DNA of 64,000 nucleotides from Phytophthora quininea (taxonomy: Eukaryota; Oomycota; Peronosporomycetes; Peronosporales; Peronosporaceae): positions 186,001-250,000 of the forward strand of contig JAAVTG010000559.1 in assembly GCA_011947345.1 (NCBI GenBank), in the 5' to 3' direction. Made by a program: the position numbers and the translations under genes. Under the pieces are notes generated by a model. It searched no databases. It was not told the origin of the DNA and saw only the letters and a program-made list of their open reading frames with translations. Of this stretch, positions 1 to 9,832 are shown piece after piece (position 1 is the stretch's first letter; each line of letters starts with the position of its first letter).

Positions 1-1204
1 GAACGACATGCGCGTGTCATCGAGCCGCACCGCCATGCATATTGCTGCAAGTTGCACACAGAGACATGGCGAAACTTCAGTCCTGAACTGCAGCAAGCAA
101 GCGGCGTCACATTACATGTAGTGGTTGATCGGTAGCATTGTAGCACAGTACTAGTGAAGCATTTTTCGGACCACAGGAATGACAGTCTTGTGGGCTCTCG
201 TGATGGCGCCCAGTTGTTTGTGGCAGCAAGCGCTTGCCGTAAAATGCCGTAAGCGACCCCAATCCCGAAGAACGGCTGTCGCACCCTAAAATGCGCAAGG
301 GCATTCGTCAGATAACAATCACTGCTTGTGATTGTGAGCAGAAAATATGTACAAATTGCTCAAACCATTTGTAGGCTGAAAAAGCAAAGGGACTGCAAGG
401 CAGAGCGTCTCGGTCTCCAAAATGTTAAACCATGAATTCAGTGGGCAGATACAATATCACCAAGGAGATCCGATGGCTAAACTTCAGACTCTGCCATGGC
501 TAGAGCCGCGAAACGATATTTTGCGCCGTGGATTCTCTGGTATCCGATATGGTCATGGACAACAGCTCTCTTTATCTGCGTAGGACAGGCTGCATTGCTG
601 CGACCGCCAACGATTTCCCAGCGGCAGTTCAAGTGCTGAGCCAGCCTTGCCGCAAGGATTACGCGGGCTGAGTGGATCTTGATCATGTCCGTGACGACAG
701 CTTTAGTAAAAGTTTCAAATGAAGTCGTGAAGCCATCGACATGGTCGTTAATTCCAGCGAGGCGGTACCTCCACCTCCATCCCGACCGCAGCGACTGCAA
801 TCAAGACCGCAGCGACCGATTCGAACAGCGATGCCTTTTGGTTGTCGGCGTTGAAGGCGGACGCGCCCCGCTCGTGTTTTTGCCACAAATGCAAAGTCTC
901 CATTGACTCCGAGTTGTCATGCGTTTCAAAACTTGAGCCTGCATCAACCTGTTATGTTTTATATCTATAAGAACTATAATCAAGTCATTTGCATTTGAGG
1001 AAAACGAATAACCTCTCACAACCTATCGAGCTCAGTAAAGTGCGACGGTCTGCTTGGGTCGCGATCGCGTGCCCCGGCATCATCACCGTCGCGAGATTGT
1101 CTCGCCGTGCAGAGTCTCTGCTCGCTGCAAGGTTGCACCCGTTCACTCTGCAATTCACGAGCTGGCAGGGACCACCACCACGCATCTCCAGCCAGCCACT
1201 GGCC
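1..1204. other. No supported gene; upstream region of the PH-kinase
   Basis: Short open frames occur on both strands here, but none shows a recognisable motif, and overlapping frames are equally open. The last part, about 900-1204, is probably the promoter and 5' leader of the kinase gene that follows. A frame in phase with the kinase opens at 989. Its first 72 residues look unconserved and I treat them as leader. Confidence 0.5.
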
Positions 1205-3378
1205 ATGACGTTCTCGGACCGGCAGGACGACATGGAAAAGGAGCTCAGCGCCTCCAACGGACTCTCGCTGGGCGAGTCCCCACAAGACCTCAGCAGTCCT
1301 CGACGCAGCTTATTCCGACGCAGCAATGTGTCGGTCACGCCCGACGACAAGTGCAAGCGACGCACTAGCCACCTCAGCAGCACCTCCAACAGCAGCAGCA
1401 GCGCCGGCACCAAGCGGCCACTGTCGCTGCCACACACCATCACCGAACGCCACGGTGGACAAGAGCTGTGGGTGAAGGCCCCAGTCGTCTCCGGGTCCCT
1501 GGAGAAGAAGGGCTTCCGATGGCGACGCAAGTGGAAGCTACGGTTCCTAGAGCTGGACGGACGACACCTCGCCTACTTTGAAGACTCGGGAGCTTTCAGC
1601 GCCACGACGGCCACGGCAGGTGGCACTAAACGGAACAACAAACCCAAGCGGAGGGTCATGTTGACTGCCGACGCAGAGCTGGAAGATGTGGACGAGACCA
1701 CGTTCGCCATTACGCCAGCGATGGGCGAGAAGCCCTGGCTGTTGAGGGCCAGAGACGCTGCCACCAAGAAGCGGTGGCTGGTGGCGCTCTCAGACTGCAT
1801 CGACATCTTGGTGTGGCTCCGACATTACAAGATGGGGGCGGTGCTAGGTGTCGGCGGCAACGGTGTCGTGCAGCGCCTGGAAGACGACCGCGACGGCACA
1901 GCATACGCTGTGAAAGTCGTGGACGTGGCCAAGTTCCGGCATCGAGAAGCCGTCGTGGCCGAGGTCGAAATCCTACGCAACATCACCAACAACATCAAGC
2001 ACCCGAACCTCATCACGATCCACAAGGTCTACGAAGAGCACCAGAAGGTGTACATCATCCAAGAGCTGTGCACCGGTGGAGAGCTCTACGACCGTGTGGT
2101 GCAACGTGGCAAGTACTCGGAGCGGGACGCAGCAAACATCATGCGGCAGCTTGTGTCGGCCCTGCAGGCGTTGCACACCCACAACATCCTCCACCTCGAC
2201 ATTAAGCCCGAGAACATTTTGTTCGCTTCGGAAGACCCAGACGCCAAGATTCTGCTGACCGACTTTGGCCTTGCACGCATGATCAACGGCAAACAGAACC
2301 CCTGGACCAAGGCAAGTCGATGGCGGGTACTATCGGGTATATGGCACCGGAAATTATCTCGGCGCACACGTACAGCGAGTCTGCCGACGTTTTCAGCGCC
2401 GGTGTCATCTTGTTCATTCTTCTGGTGGGATATCCACCGTTCTTCGGAGACTCGGAAGTTGAGATTCTGCTCAAGATTGCCCGTGGAGACTTTACCTTTG
2501 ACCCAAAGGACTGGGCTCATGTTTCAGGCTCGGCAAAGGAGCTGGTTGCACGAATGCTCGAAGTGCGCGCACAAGATCGCATTACGGTGGACGAGATTCT
2601 GACACATCCATGGATTACCCGGTCAGATGACAGCGACGAAAGCGCCGTTGATCGCGATCTAAGTACCAGCATGATGGCCAAGTTGCAGCGCTTCAACATC
2701 AATCGCAAGTCGGAGAATATGGGCTCGTTCGTCGCCAGTATGCTTCTGGACGAGAATGAAGAGGATTTCCAAGCTCTTGTGGACGAGAAGACGATCGATA
2801 TGATGATCCGTCAGCTGTCAGTCGAAGGAAACAATCGCATCCCGCTTCGGAATGCGCACGTGATGGCAAAGGGGCTTGGTCTCTCGTCGTACATTGACGA
2901 AAAGTCTTTCGTGCGCTTCCTAGATCAGGACCAGGACGGCTTCATCGACGCCAGCGACTTTTGTGAGGGTGTACGTGCTCTACGTGACCACGATCAGGCC
3001 TTCGCAACGATGGTGTTCGCAGCACTTCTCAAAATGCACCCGCTCGAACAGAAGAGCGATTCATCAACTGAAGTACCTGAGCTCACACGCGAGCATTTCG
3101 CTACGGCATTTGAAAAGCTCGAATGCCCGGAGCCTCTTGTGGAAGTGTTTTTCAAGTATGCGGATGCGGAAGAGGAGAAGCTGCAATGCTCCGAAGAACT
3201 GGCAACTCCATGGACCGTGAACGAAGCACAGTTCGCGACGGTGTTTGCACAGTTCTCATTCCTCGGGATGCTCTTCCTTCGCACGGCCAAAGACAATGTG
3301 GTCTCCATGGTCAAGTCGAAGAGCACAGACGGCATGCCACGGATATCTGAAGGCTCGTTCTCGTTCTCGTCTTCATAA
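1205..3378 (+). CDS. PH domain - CaMK-type serine/threonine kinase - EF-hand protein
   Basis: Predicted calcium-linked protein kinase of 724 residues. After a Ser-rich N terminus comes a PH domain (about residues 95-200, beginning SGSLEKKGFRWRRKWKLRFL), then a kinase domain with a glycine loop (GVGGNGVV), ATP-binding lysine (YAVKVV), catalytic loop HLDIKPEN and DFG. The activation segment ends GTIGYMAPE. A C-terminal EF-hand has the calcium loop DQDQDGFIDASDF. HLD replaces HRD, as in MLCK/DAPK-type kinases. The reading frame breaks in the activation segment at the C run 2299-2302. One more C joins KQNP to LDQGKSMAGT, so I read this as a sequencing error. I chose the start at 1205 because the upstream in-frame residues look non-coding. 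The PH domain suggests membrane recruitment. The gene converges on the phospholipase gene, 76 bases away. Confidence 0.85.
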
Positions 3379-3454
3379 GCCTATACATTAGTTAGGACAT
3401 AATTCATTATTCACTCACAAAAATCCTGTTGCTATTTCTTGGCCACTCACCTGC

Positions 3455-6400
3455 TCAAGTGATAATGCTGAGCTTCGACTTGGAAGGTGTCGATGGTGGT
3501 GTTGTTCGTTTAATGTCAGCGTTAGGCTCCGCGGATAGCACGCGGTCCATCCAGGCTTGAATCCGCGGCAATGCGTACTTGTACCCGACGTCAATAATCT
3601 CCTCATGCTTGTTGAACTCTAGCGTACCGTAGTCCTTTACGGGTGGGCGCAAGTACAGATCGATGCATTCCTCCCGAATACGGTCCTTGTGCTGCTCTGA
3701 CGAGACGTAGGCCAACGCTGCAGAAACATCGCCCATGGAAGGCACTGCCACCGTCTTGGAAAATGGGTTAAGCTTGTTCCAAAGCAGCCACCACCCTGAT
3801 AAAGCACTGCCATAGTCGTAAAAATCAGTGCGAGACTCGCTAGCAACATCGACAGCGAAAATGTACTTGATACCGCCTTCTTCTTTCATCACATCAGCTG
3901 GCAGATTGTTCATATATCCGCCATCCAAAAGGAGCGAGCCATTTTCCGAGATCGGAGGGAAGTAGCCTTGCAAGCTCATCGAAGCACGCACATATTTCCA
4001 GGCTGGTCCACTACGGTGAACGCTCATACGGGACTTTGCAATGTCCGTAGAGACACAGAAGTAGTTTAGCATCAGATCCTCGATTGATAAATCGTGGAAG
4101 TGTGCTTGAATACTTTGGTTGAAGCGAGTCCCATTGAAAAACGACGAAATGGGCAGTGTCAAGTCTCGCAGCTTTTCAAAGATGCTACTAAGACCCGAAG
4201 ATAATTGTTGCACCTTTGATTCCACCAAGCTGAGGTCGTTCGGGTGAAGGGCGTAGATGGCACCGATGAATGCACCGATGCTGGTGCCGCCAACCACGTC
4301 AACATGAATTCCGCATTCCTCTAGAGCACGGAGAACTCCAATGTGTGCGAGACCTCTAGCACCTCCACCACCAAGCACAAGACCAACCGCATTACCTGTG
4401 ATTCGACGACTTAGTCGCATAAAATCCGAACGATGCTCTTCAAACGGGACTTGGACGTTGTGAAAGCCACAGATCCATTCGTACTTCTCCATCGGCAAGA
4501 TAAAACGAGGAAGTAAGGGACTATCCATTTGCAGACGCAGTTTCTTCTTCAGTGCATACGTACGTGAGGACCCGGTAGCCTCTCGCTTGGCAGCTTCCTC
4601 TAATGCAGTCAATGTCCAGTCCTTTTCACGAATGCGAACAACGTTGATGGCAGCGTCTCGCTTATCCCACGCGTCTTCCAAGATGGAAATCATGTCGCTC
4701 ACGAATGCCTGTTGAGGGTGAACGTCCGAGCATAGCAACAAAATGTGATCAGCTTGTCGGAGACAGAGCTTTGTCCAAGCTGTTAGTTGTTCGTCAGCTT
4801 CGTAAATGACAAGCTCATTCGAGCTCTCGATGTCTCCCATCCAAGCCGTCAAGTTCGCCCGCGCAACACGGGAGTTGCTAATCCACTGTTCACCAAGAAA
4901 AGCCTTGGCCTTTTGTGACGAGACTGTCTCCACCGTCGCCAGCGTCTTCAAAGATATCTGCAGGTGCGAGCAAAACGCTTGGATCTTGGTCTTCTTCGTC
5001 AAAGAGAGGACGGCGACAGTACCAATCGGTAACAAGTTACTCGTACTCGATCCGTCCGATGAGTTTGTACCTGAACCAAGAGAAAGCAGGTAGTTGCTAC
5101 GAGCCTTAACACCAGTGACGTCTGCCTTCACAGCATCCACTCGTGGAGTTGGCATGCGGCGTGCAATGTTCTTGGTAAACTTAATAAGAACACTGGGGTA
5201 CTTGCTCACCACGTAGTCAAACACGTTCCGGGACATTTGTGAGATTTGGGAGTCGCGGATAGCAAACACAGAAGAGTTACTAGCTCCTGCAGCAAGCATA
5301 TCCATGGCTCCCAGCGTAGCGCCCCTAAACAGGTCGTTGGTAGTCTCTACCTCCTTGCCACGATGCCAATGTACTTGCACAGCACGAAGGCGACCACTAA
5401 TGACAGTGAACACCGAATCGCACAGATCACCACGGTCGAAGAGACTTTCACCACTGTGGAGATGCAGCCAGTCAAAAGACGTGTCTGCAACGCACACGAG
5501 GTCAGAGTACTGCTCAAGTAAATGGCGGGTACACTTGACAGCAACAGGGTTGATTTGCAAAAGGCTACAGAACAGTGCGTCCGGGATCCACAGCAAGGTT
5601 GTATCTTCAAGACAGACGTTGCGAGTCGCAAGGTAGTGAAAGCCAATAAAGCAGGCAGAGATACCGACCTCGCATCCTTTAGTGGCTTTGTACAGCTCAA
5701 CAAACTTGTGCGGTGCTGTAGACACCTGAACGCTGACAGCTCCTTCTACAACGATGTGAACTCCGAGAGCAGAAGTAGTGTCGCCAGATTCCCGGATAGT
5801 TTGCTTGGCATCACGCTTGACTACCTTGACGCAGGTAGCGAGCGTCGACCGCAGTTCGGGGTCAAATACACCAATCGCATCAGCAACACTGTCCACAAGG
5901 TCCTTAACCGGGCTGCTAGCAGCCGATGTGCTTTCGTCTCCACCCAACAGCAGCGGATGCACGAGCGGTGTGGCATTAATAATCTTGTCTGTCAGTCCAA
6001 AATGGTCGATCAACGATTTTGCGGTAATTTTTTCCACCTGACTCAGAGCTGCCTGAGCCAATCGATAAAATGCTTCAGGATAACCATCCAGTACTTCCTT
6101 GATAGCATGTGTTGGAATCTTGAACAGTCGTGTACCGTCCTCCTCCGCTCTAGCGGACAAGCTGCCACACACTTTGTGTACTTGCTGTTCGCATTCGCCA
6201 TTCTGGAGCTCGTTCACCAGCACGGCCAGCAGCGGTAATGACGACGACACTGTATCTCCTCGTCCCAGGAGTTTGGAGAATTTCTGATCGGGATCAGCTC
6301 CATGGATCGTCAATGACGCCGACCCGTTCACAATCAGTAGAATGGATCCATCCAGCTCTCCTGGTCCACAGATCGTCTCGCCCTTGGCGAACCGCAGAAT

Positions 6401-6982
6401 GTGCAGCTCGCGCGCCAGCGGCTCCACGAATTCCCCTCGCAGGAACGAGAAGACCTTGGACAGCGTGTCGTAGATAAACTTGAGGTTCTCGGGGCCGCAG
6501 TTCATGCGCAGCTCCTTGGGGAACGTAATGTGGTCCTCCAGCTCCAGTTGCCGGTTCTCCTGCATACGCTCGCGCTCGGCCTGCAGCAGGTCCGAGAAGG
6601 ACTTCGAGTGCTTGGAGTTGTGTCGTAGTCGCTTGGATGTGGGCGACGACGGCCGCTTGCTGAGCTTGGGCGGCAGTTTACGGGGCCGCACTTGGCGACT
6701 GGCCACCCACATCATGAGCACGCCCAGCACCAGCGCCACCAGCACCAGCGTGGCGACACCGCCCACAGCGTACGGATGCTGCTTCTCTACGTGTCCTTTG
6801 ACGTTCGCAGCCAGTCGTCCGGTCTTGTGGGCGGCGGAAGCGCCGACACGGGTGAAGGCGTTTAGGCGGAGACGCAGCCAGGCCCAGAGGTCGCTGGCGG
6901 CGACGGTGGCGCGGTCCATGAAGCGAGTGAGCTCCACTTGCATGTCGGGCAGCGGCGAGGCGCCCAGAGACGTCGCTTTCAT
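3455..6982 (-). CDS. Patatin-like phospholipase with cyclic-nucleotide-binding-like domains (NTE/PNPLA6-7 type)
   Basis: Predicted lysophospholipase/phospholipase B of 1175 residues in one uninterrupted exon. A membrane segment lies near residues 71-95 (Leu/Val-rich, after KQHP). Three cNMP-binding-like beta-roll domains fill roughly 150-620. The patatin domain follows at about 880-1070 with the oxyanion motif GGGGARGLAHIG, the nucleophile elbow GTSIG and the dyad aspartate in DGGYMNN. This is the order found in neuropathy target esterase and yeast Nte1, which deacylate phosphatidylcholine at the endoplasmic reticulum. The frame is open back to 7234. I start at 6982 because an oomycete initiator-like sequence lies at 7051-7070, downstream of the 7234 codon. 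This is one of the few long genes here without a homopolymer frameshift. Confidence 0.92.
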   Translation of the reverse strand: MKATSLGASPLPDMQVELTRFMDRATVAASDLWAWLRLRLNAFTRVGASAAHKTGRLAANVKGHVEKQHPYAVGGVATLVLVALVLGVLMMWVASRQVRPRKLPPKLSKRPSSPTSKRLRHNSKHSKSFSDLLQAERERMQENRQLELEDHITFPKELRMNCGPENLKFIYDTLSKVFSFLRGEFVEPLARELHILRFAKGETICGPGELDGSILLIVNGSASLTIHGADPDQKFSKLLGRGDTVSSSLPLLAVLVNELQNGECEQQVHKVCGSLSARAEEDGTRLFKIPTHAIKEVLDGYPEAFYRLAQAALSQVEKITAKSLIDHFGLTDKIINATPLVHPLLLGGDESTSAASSPVKDLVDSVADAIGVFDPELRSTLATCVKVVKRDAKQTIRESGDTTSALGVHIVVEGAVSVQVSTAPHKFVELYKATKGCEVGISACFIGFHYLATRNVCLEDTTLLWIPDALFCSLLQINPVAVKCTRHLLEQYSDLVCVADTSFDWLHLHSGESLFDRGDLCDSVFTVISGRLRAVQVHWHRGKEVETTNDLFRGATLGAMDMLAAGASNSSVFAIRDSQISQMSRNVFDYVVSKYPSVLIKFTKNIARRMPTPRVDAVKADVTGVKARSNYLLSLGSGTNSSDGSSTSNLLPIGTVAVLSLTKKTKIQAFCSHLQISLKTLATVETVSSQKAKAFLGEQWISNSRVARANLTAWMGDIESSNELVIYEADEQLTAWTKLCLRQADHILLLCSDVHPQQAFVSDMISILEDAWDKRDAAINVVRIREKDWTLTALEEAAKREATGSSRTYALKKKLRLQMDSPLLPRFILPMEKYEWICGFHNVQVPFEEHRSDFMRLSRRITGNAVGLVLGGGGARGLAHIGVLRALEECGIHVDVVGGTSIGAFIGAIYALHPNDLSLVESKVQQLSSGLSSIFEKLRDLTLPISSFFNGTRFNQSIQAHFHDLSIEDLMLNYFCVSTDIAKSRMSVHRSGPAWKYVRASMSLQGYFPPISENGSLLLDGGYMNNLPADVMKEEGGIKYIFAVDVASESRTDFYDYGSALSGWWLLWNKLNPFSKTVAVPSMGDVSAALAYVSSEQHKDRIREECIDLYLRPPVKDYGTLEFNKHEEIIDVGYKYALPRIQAWMDRVLSAEPNADIKRTTPPSTPSKSKLSIIT

Positions 6983-7832
6983 AGGCGGAGACGCAGACTC
7001 GATGGCCGACTGTTTGGCTTCTCGATCTTGTAGAGGTGCGCACTCTATCTGGCAAAATGCGGAATGAGAAGAAACGGCTGAAGCGGCGCTTTGTCTCAGA
7101 TACGCACAACTTGGTGTTTGTAAGGAGCATAGTGAAAGGAAGTGGAGACGAGTGTCGAGATGACCGACAGTTGAAGAGCACTGTTTGGGTACTGAAAGCC
7201 ACTTCAACGAGTGCAATAATAAAACTGAATACAAATGTGTAGGGTTCTAGAAGGTCAAGTGATTGGCTCTACAACTGTAAATCGACCGCAGCTGCCGCGG
7301 TTGACTGTCCAAGGCCCCTAAGTCAATCCGCTGTGATTATTGACGCAATTGGTTGACCTCTCAGGCGGCGTGGATGCTGCAGAAGATGTGCATCCGGGAC
7401 GACTTACACTTTCACGCCGCCATGGCAGCGTCGACGGAGAAACGACACGGGTGTTAAAACACGATGTCACGAGAATTTCAGCTCAACTGCAAGTTTCTTG
7501 TGCCTGCATAAGTCTACCGATGTTGGCAACCCGATGGTACTATTTCATTTCACGAGCCTCTTTCGCGGTCCTAAGTCCAAGCAGAAATGCGATCAACTTG
7601 CACTAACGCCTGCCAACAGCGGCTGCAATCCTAACAGCACTGGACTAGAAAGATCTCATGAAATGATGCATATATTGACCTTGTCCACAATTTTCCCTTG
7701 CGCATGAACTACAATATGCTGCGGCCTTGTTCGTGTTCCCAGTCGTTGTGACCATTGCCTAGTTGCCTGCGACACAAGAACCAGACAACAAGAACGGCCA
7801 ACAGCACGCTCCCTCTAACGTGATCTAGCAAT
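6983..7832. other. Intergenic region, phospholipase promoter side
   Basis: Apart from the initiator-like element at 7051-7070 I see no gene or repeat. Small plus-strand frames at 7340-7707 have no motif. The left part holds the 5' leader and promoter of the phospholipase. The right part is downstream of the methyltransferase gene. Confidence 0.5.
7051..7070 (-). promoter_or_regulatory. Oomycete initiator (INR-FPR)-like element
   Basis: On the minus strand the bases read TTCTCATTCCGCATTTTGCC. This matches the oomycete initiator consensus (TCATTYBNCAWTTT) with the adjoining flanking promoter region (CAWTTTNYY). It lies 69-88 bases upstream of the chosen phospholipase start at 6982, so the more distant ATG at 7234 would not be transcribed. 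Confidence 0.6.
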
Positions 7833-9058
7833 TTAGAGCCGACGCGCCGCTCTTTTCTTGGAAGGCACCTTGCCCTTGCTTTTCTTGGACGTCGACTTGA
7901 CGGGGTCTGCTTCTACGCGCGGCTTGCTAACCACAGCATACTCGGTCATCAGCCGCTGCGCCTTCTGACGACGAGTTCGACCCGCATACACCTGGCTACT
8001 AAAGAAATCGGCGACCCACTCGAGCATGCCTTCTCGGTCGTTCTTCAGCAGCTCCAGGCCATCGCGGAACAGTGGGTCCACCTTGACATTTCCTCCCATC
8101 CCCTTAACTGGAGACGCGGGCACAGGCATCTCCTCACTACTCGAGTCGGCGGACTCTTCGTCACTCGACGATGGTGCTACTCGGCGGTAGAAATAGCACT
8201 GGTGTCCTTCACTTGAGCCAGCCATCGACGTAGCCACTCTTCCGATATTTTCCACTGCGAATCCGTACACATCCACCACTTTCCTGGGCGCATGGAAGCT
8301 CGCAAAGTACTTGGCTTCACTGCGGTTAAACATGACGGCCATCTTGTCCATCACGTCTGGGGAAACCCCACGTCAAAGCTATACACATGGGAGAACGGGT
8401 CCAACGTGCGCGCGTCGGTGATGTCTCCCCGTAAACACTGTACTCAACCTCTTGTCACGCTGCGAGTCGAGTTGCAAAACACTCCTCAAATTATGTAGGG
8501 ACAGGTGCCAGCGGAGCTCCTCGAGCTCAATGCCGTACGACACTTGGACGCCAGGGTCCACCGCCACATGGAAGTTGGGTTTGCCCAGTCCGGAGCCCAC
8601 GTCCAAGAATCTGCTGGCGGTGGTGAGCTCGCAGTGCTGTTTGAGGTAGTCCACGACCCTCTGGAACGAGGCCTGCGTGATTTCCCCGTAGATGGCTCCT
8701 CCTGCAGCATTGCCGCCCAGACTTCCAGTCTGTTTGCGGATGGCTCTGTATACCTCCGACACTTCGAGCTCCGTGAAGCGCTTGGCCACGTCTTGTTCCC
8801 GCACCCCATTAAGGGGCGTGACCTTGCCCGGAGTGCCAATAGAGAGTCGCTTCCGCTTTTTATTGGACGAGGGGTGGTGTGCTCGCTGTCGGGCTGAGAC
8901 TTGGGCGTGCTGGAGCTCAAACTCTTGCGCTTGCGGCCCACTGACTCGGGCATGGGAGAGGACGTGGACGGCGTGTCTGCACGGCGCTTGAGCTTGTCCG
9001 AGCGAGACGGAGACACGAACGGAGACCCTTTCACCCCAGCAACCACCATCACGCCCAT
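7833..9058 (-). CDS. DOT1-like histone H3-K79 methyltransferase
   Basis: Predicted SAM-dependent lysine methyltransferase of 408 residues. The N terminus is basic and Ser-rich. The DOT1 fold has YGEITQASF, SAM motif I FLDVGSGLGKPNFHVA, motif II YGIELEELRWHLSLHN, then TGDITDARTLDPFSHVYSF and DVMDKMAVMFNRS. The tail is Lys-rich, typical of chromatin proteins. Three one-base corrections are needed: an extra base at the G run 8871-8874, removal of one base (or two more) near 8424-8430, and an extra base at the G run 8359-8362. With these the motifs join in the DOT1 order and the length is a whole number of codons. It is transcribed divergently from the F-box gene, with 180 bases between the starts. 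Confidence 0.85.
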
Positions 9059-9238
9059 TTTAGACGCCGACTAAGACGTGGCGGGCGGCAGACGTTGGGA
9101 ATGGAGTGAGTTTTACCGTTGGACCACGATTTCAAACGTCCGAAAATTAGCAACATAGTGTGGTGTGGTCTACATCAATTGGTCCATCTGTTTTACAAAC
9201 TTCGAGGTGACGCTTCCTGCACAACGCCAACTGCTGCG

Positions 9239-9729
9239 ATGCCTGCTTCCGCGACCTGCCGCGCTATCATCCTGCATCCGCTGGTGGCTCCTACTGCCTC
9301 TGCACAAACAGAGGAGTCTCTTGCAGCCGCAAAATCTTACGAGCGTTCTGCCCCAAGGCGCCGAGCCCCAAGAGCCGCCGCGAGCTCAGTCTGCTGGACT
9401 TTGCCTGCGACGAGGCCGTGCACGTGATGCTGAGCTTCCTGGACGGCGCGTCGCTGTGTTCTGCGCGCAGCGTTTGCCGCTCCTGGCACCGACTGGGCGC
9501 CGACGACCAGCTGTGGCTCAAGCTGTGCCTGAACGAGTTCCACGTGAGCCCCGACCAGCTCACGACGCAGCCCGAGTCCTATCTGAAGCTCTACCAGGTC
9601 GCCTGCCGCTCGCTCAAGATGCTGCTGAGGGACTACATGCACGAGCAGTGTCTCACCAATCTACAGAACTCGCTGCGAATCCCCAGAGCGGCAGCTATGA
9701 CGCTCATTGCGTCCCGCTCGACAGCGTAG
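9239..9729 (+). CDS. Small F-box protein
   Basis: Predicted substrate adaptor of an SCF ubiquitin ligase, 163 residues. The F-box spans roughly residues 55-100 (ELSLLDFACDEAVHVMLSFL, then CSARSVCRSWHRL and DDQLWLKLCLNEF). No known substrate-binding repeat follows, so the target is unknown. The start ATG at 9239 is joined to the F-box by one extra C at the run 9351-9354, which makes SAPKAPSPKSRREL continuous. Its 3' end faces the kinesin gene. Confidence 0.7.
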
Positions 9730-9832
9730 ATGATACCGTGGATTGACGCAGCACTGGCGTCCAAGTACTGATACTAACGACATTTGCAAATGCAGAATAC
9801 AAGGGAGCGTGAGACTTGTAGTTTTAGTATGA

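Noticed and set aside
2295..2330. A programmed frameshift in the kinase activation segment
   Set aside because: No slippery heptamer or downstream structure is evident, and the same CCCC shortening recurs in unrelated genes.
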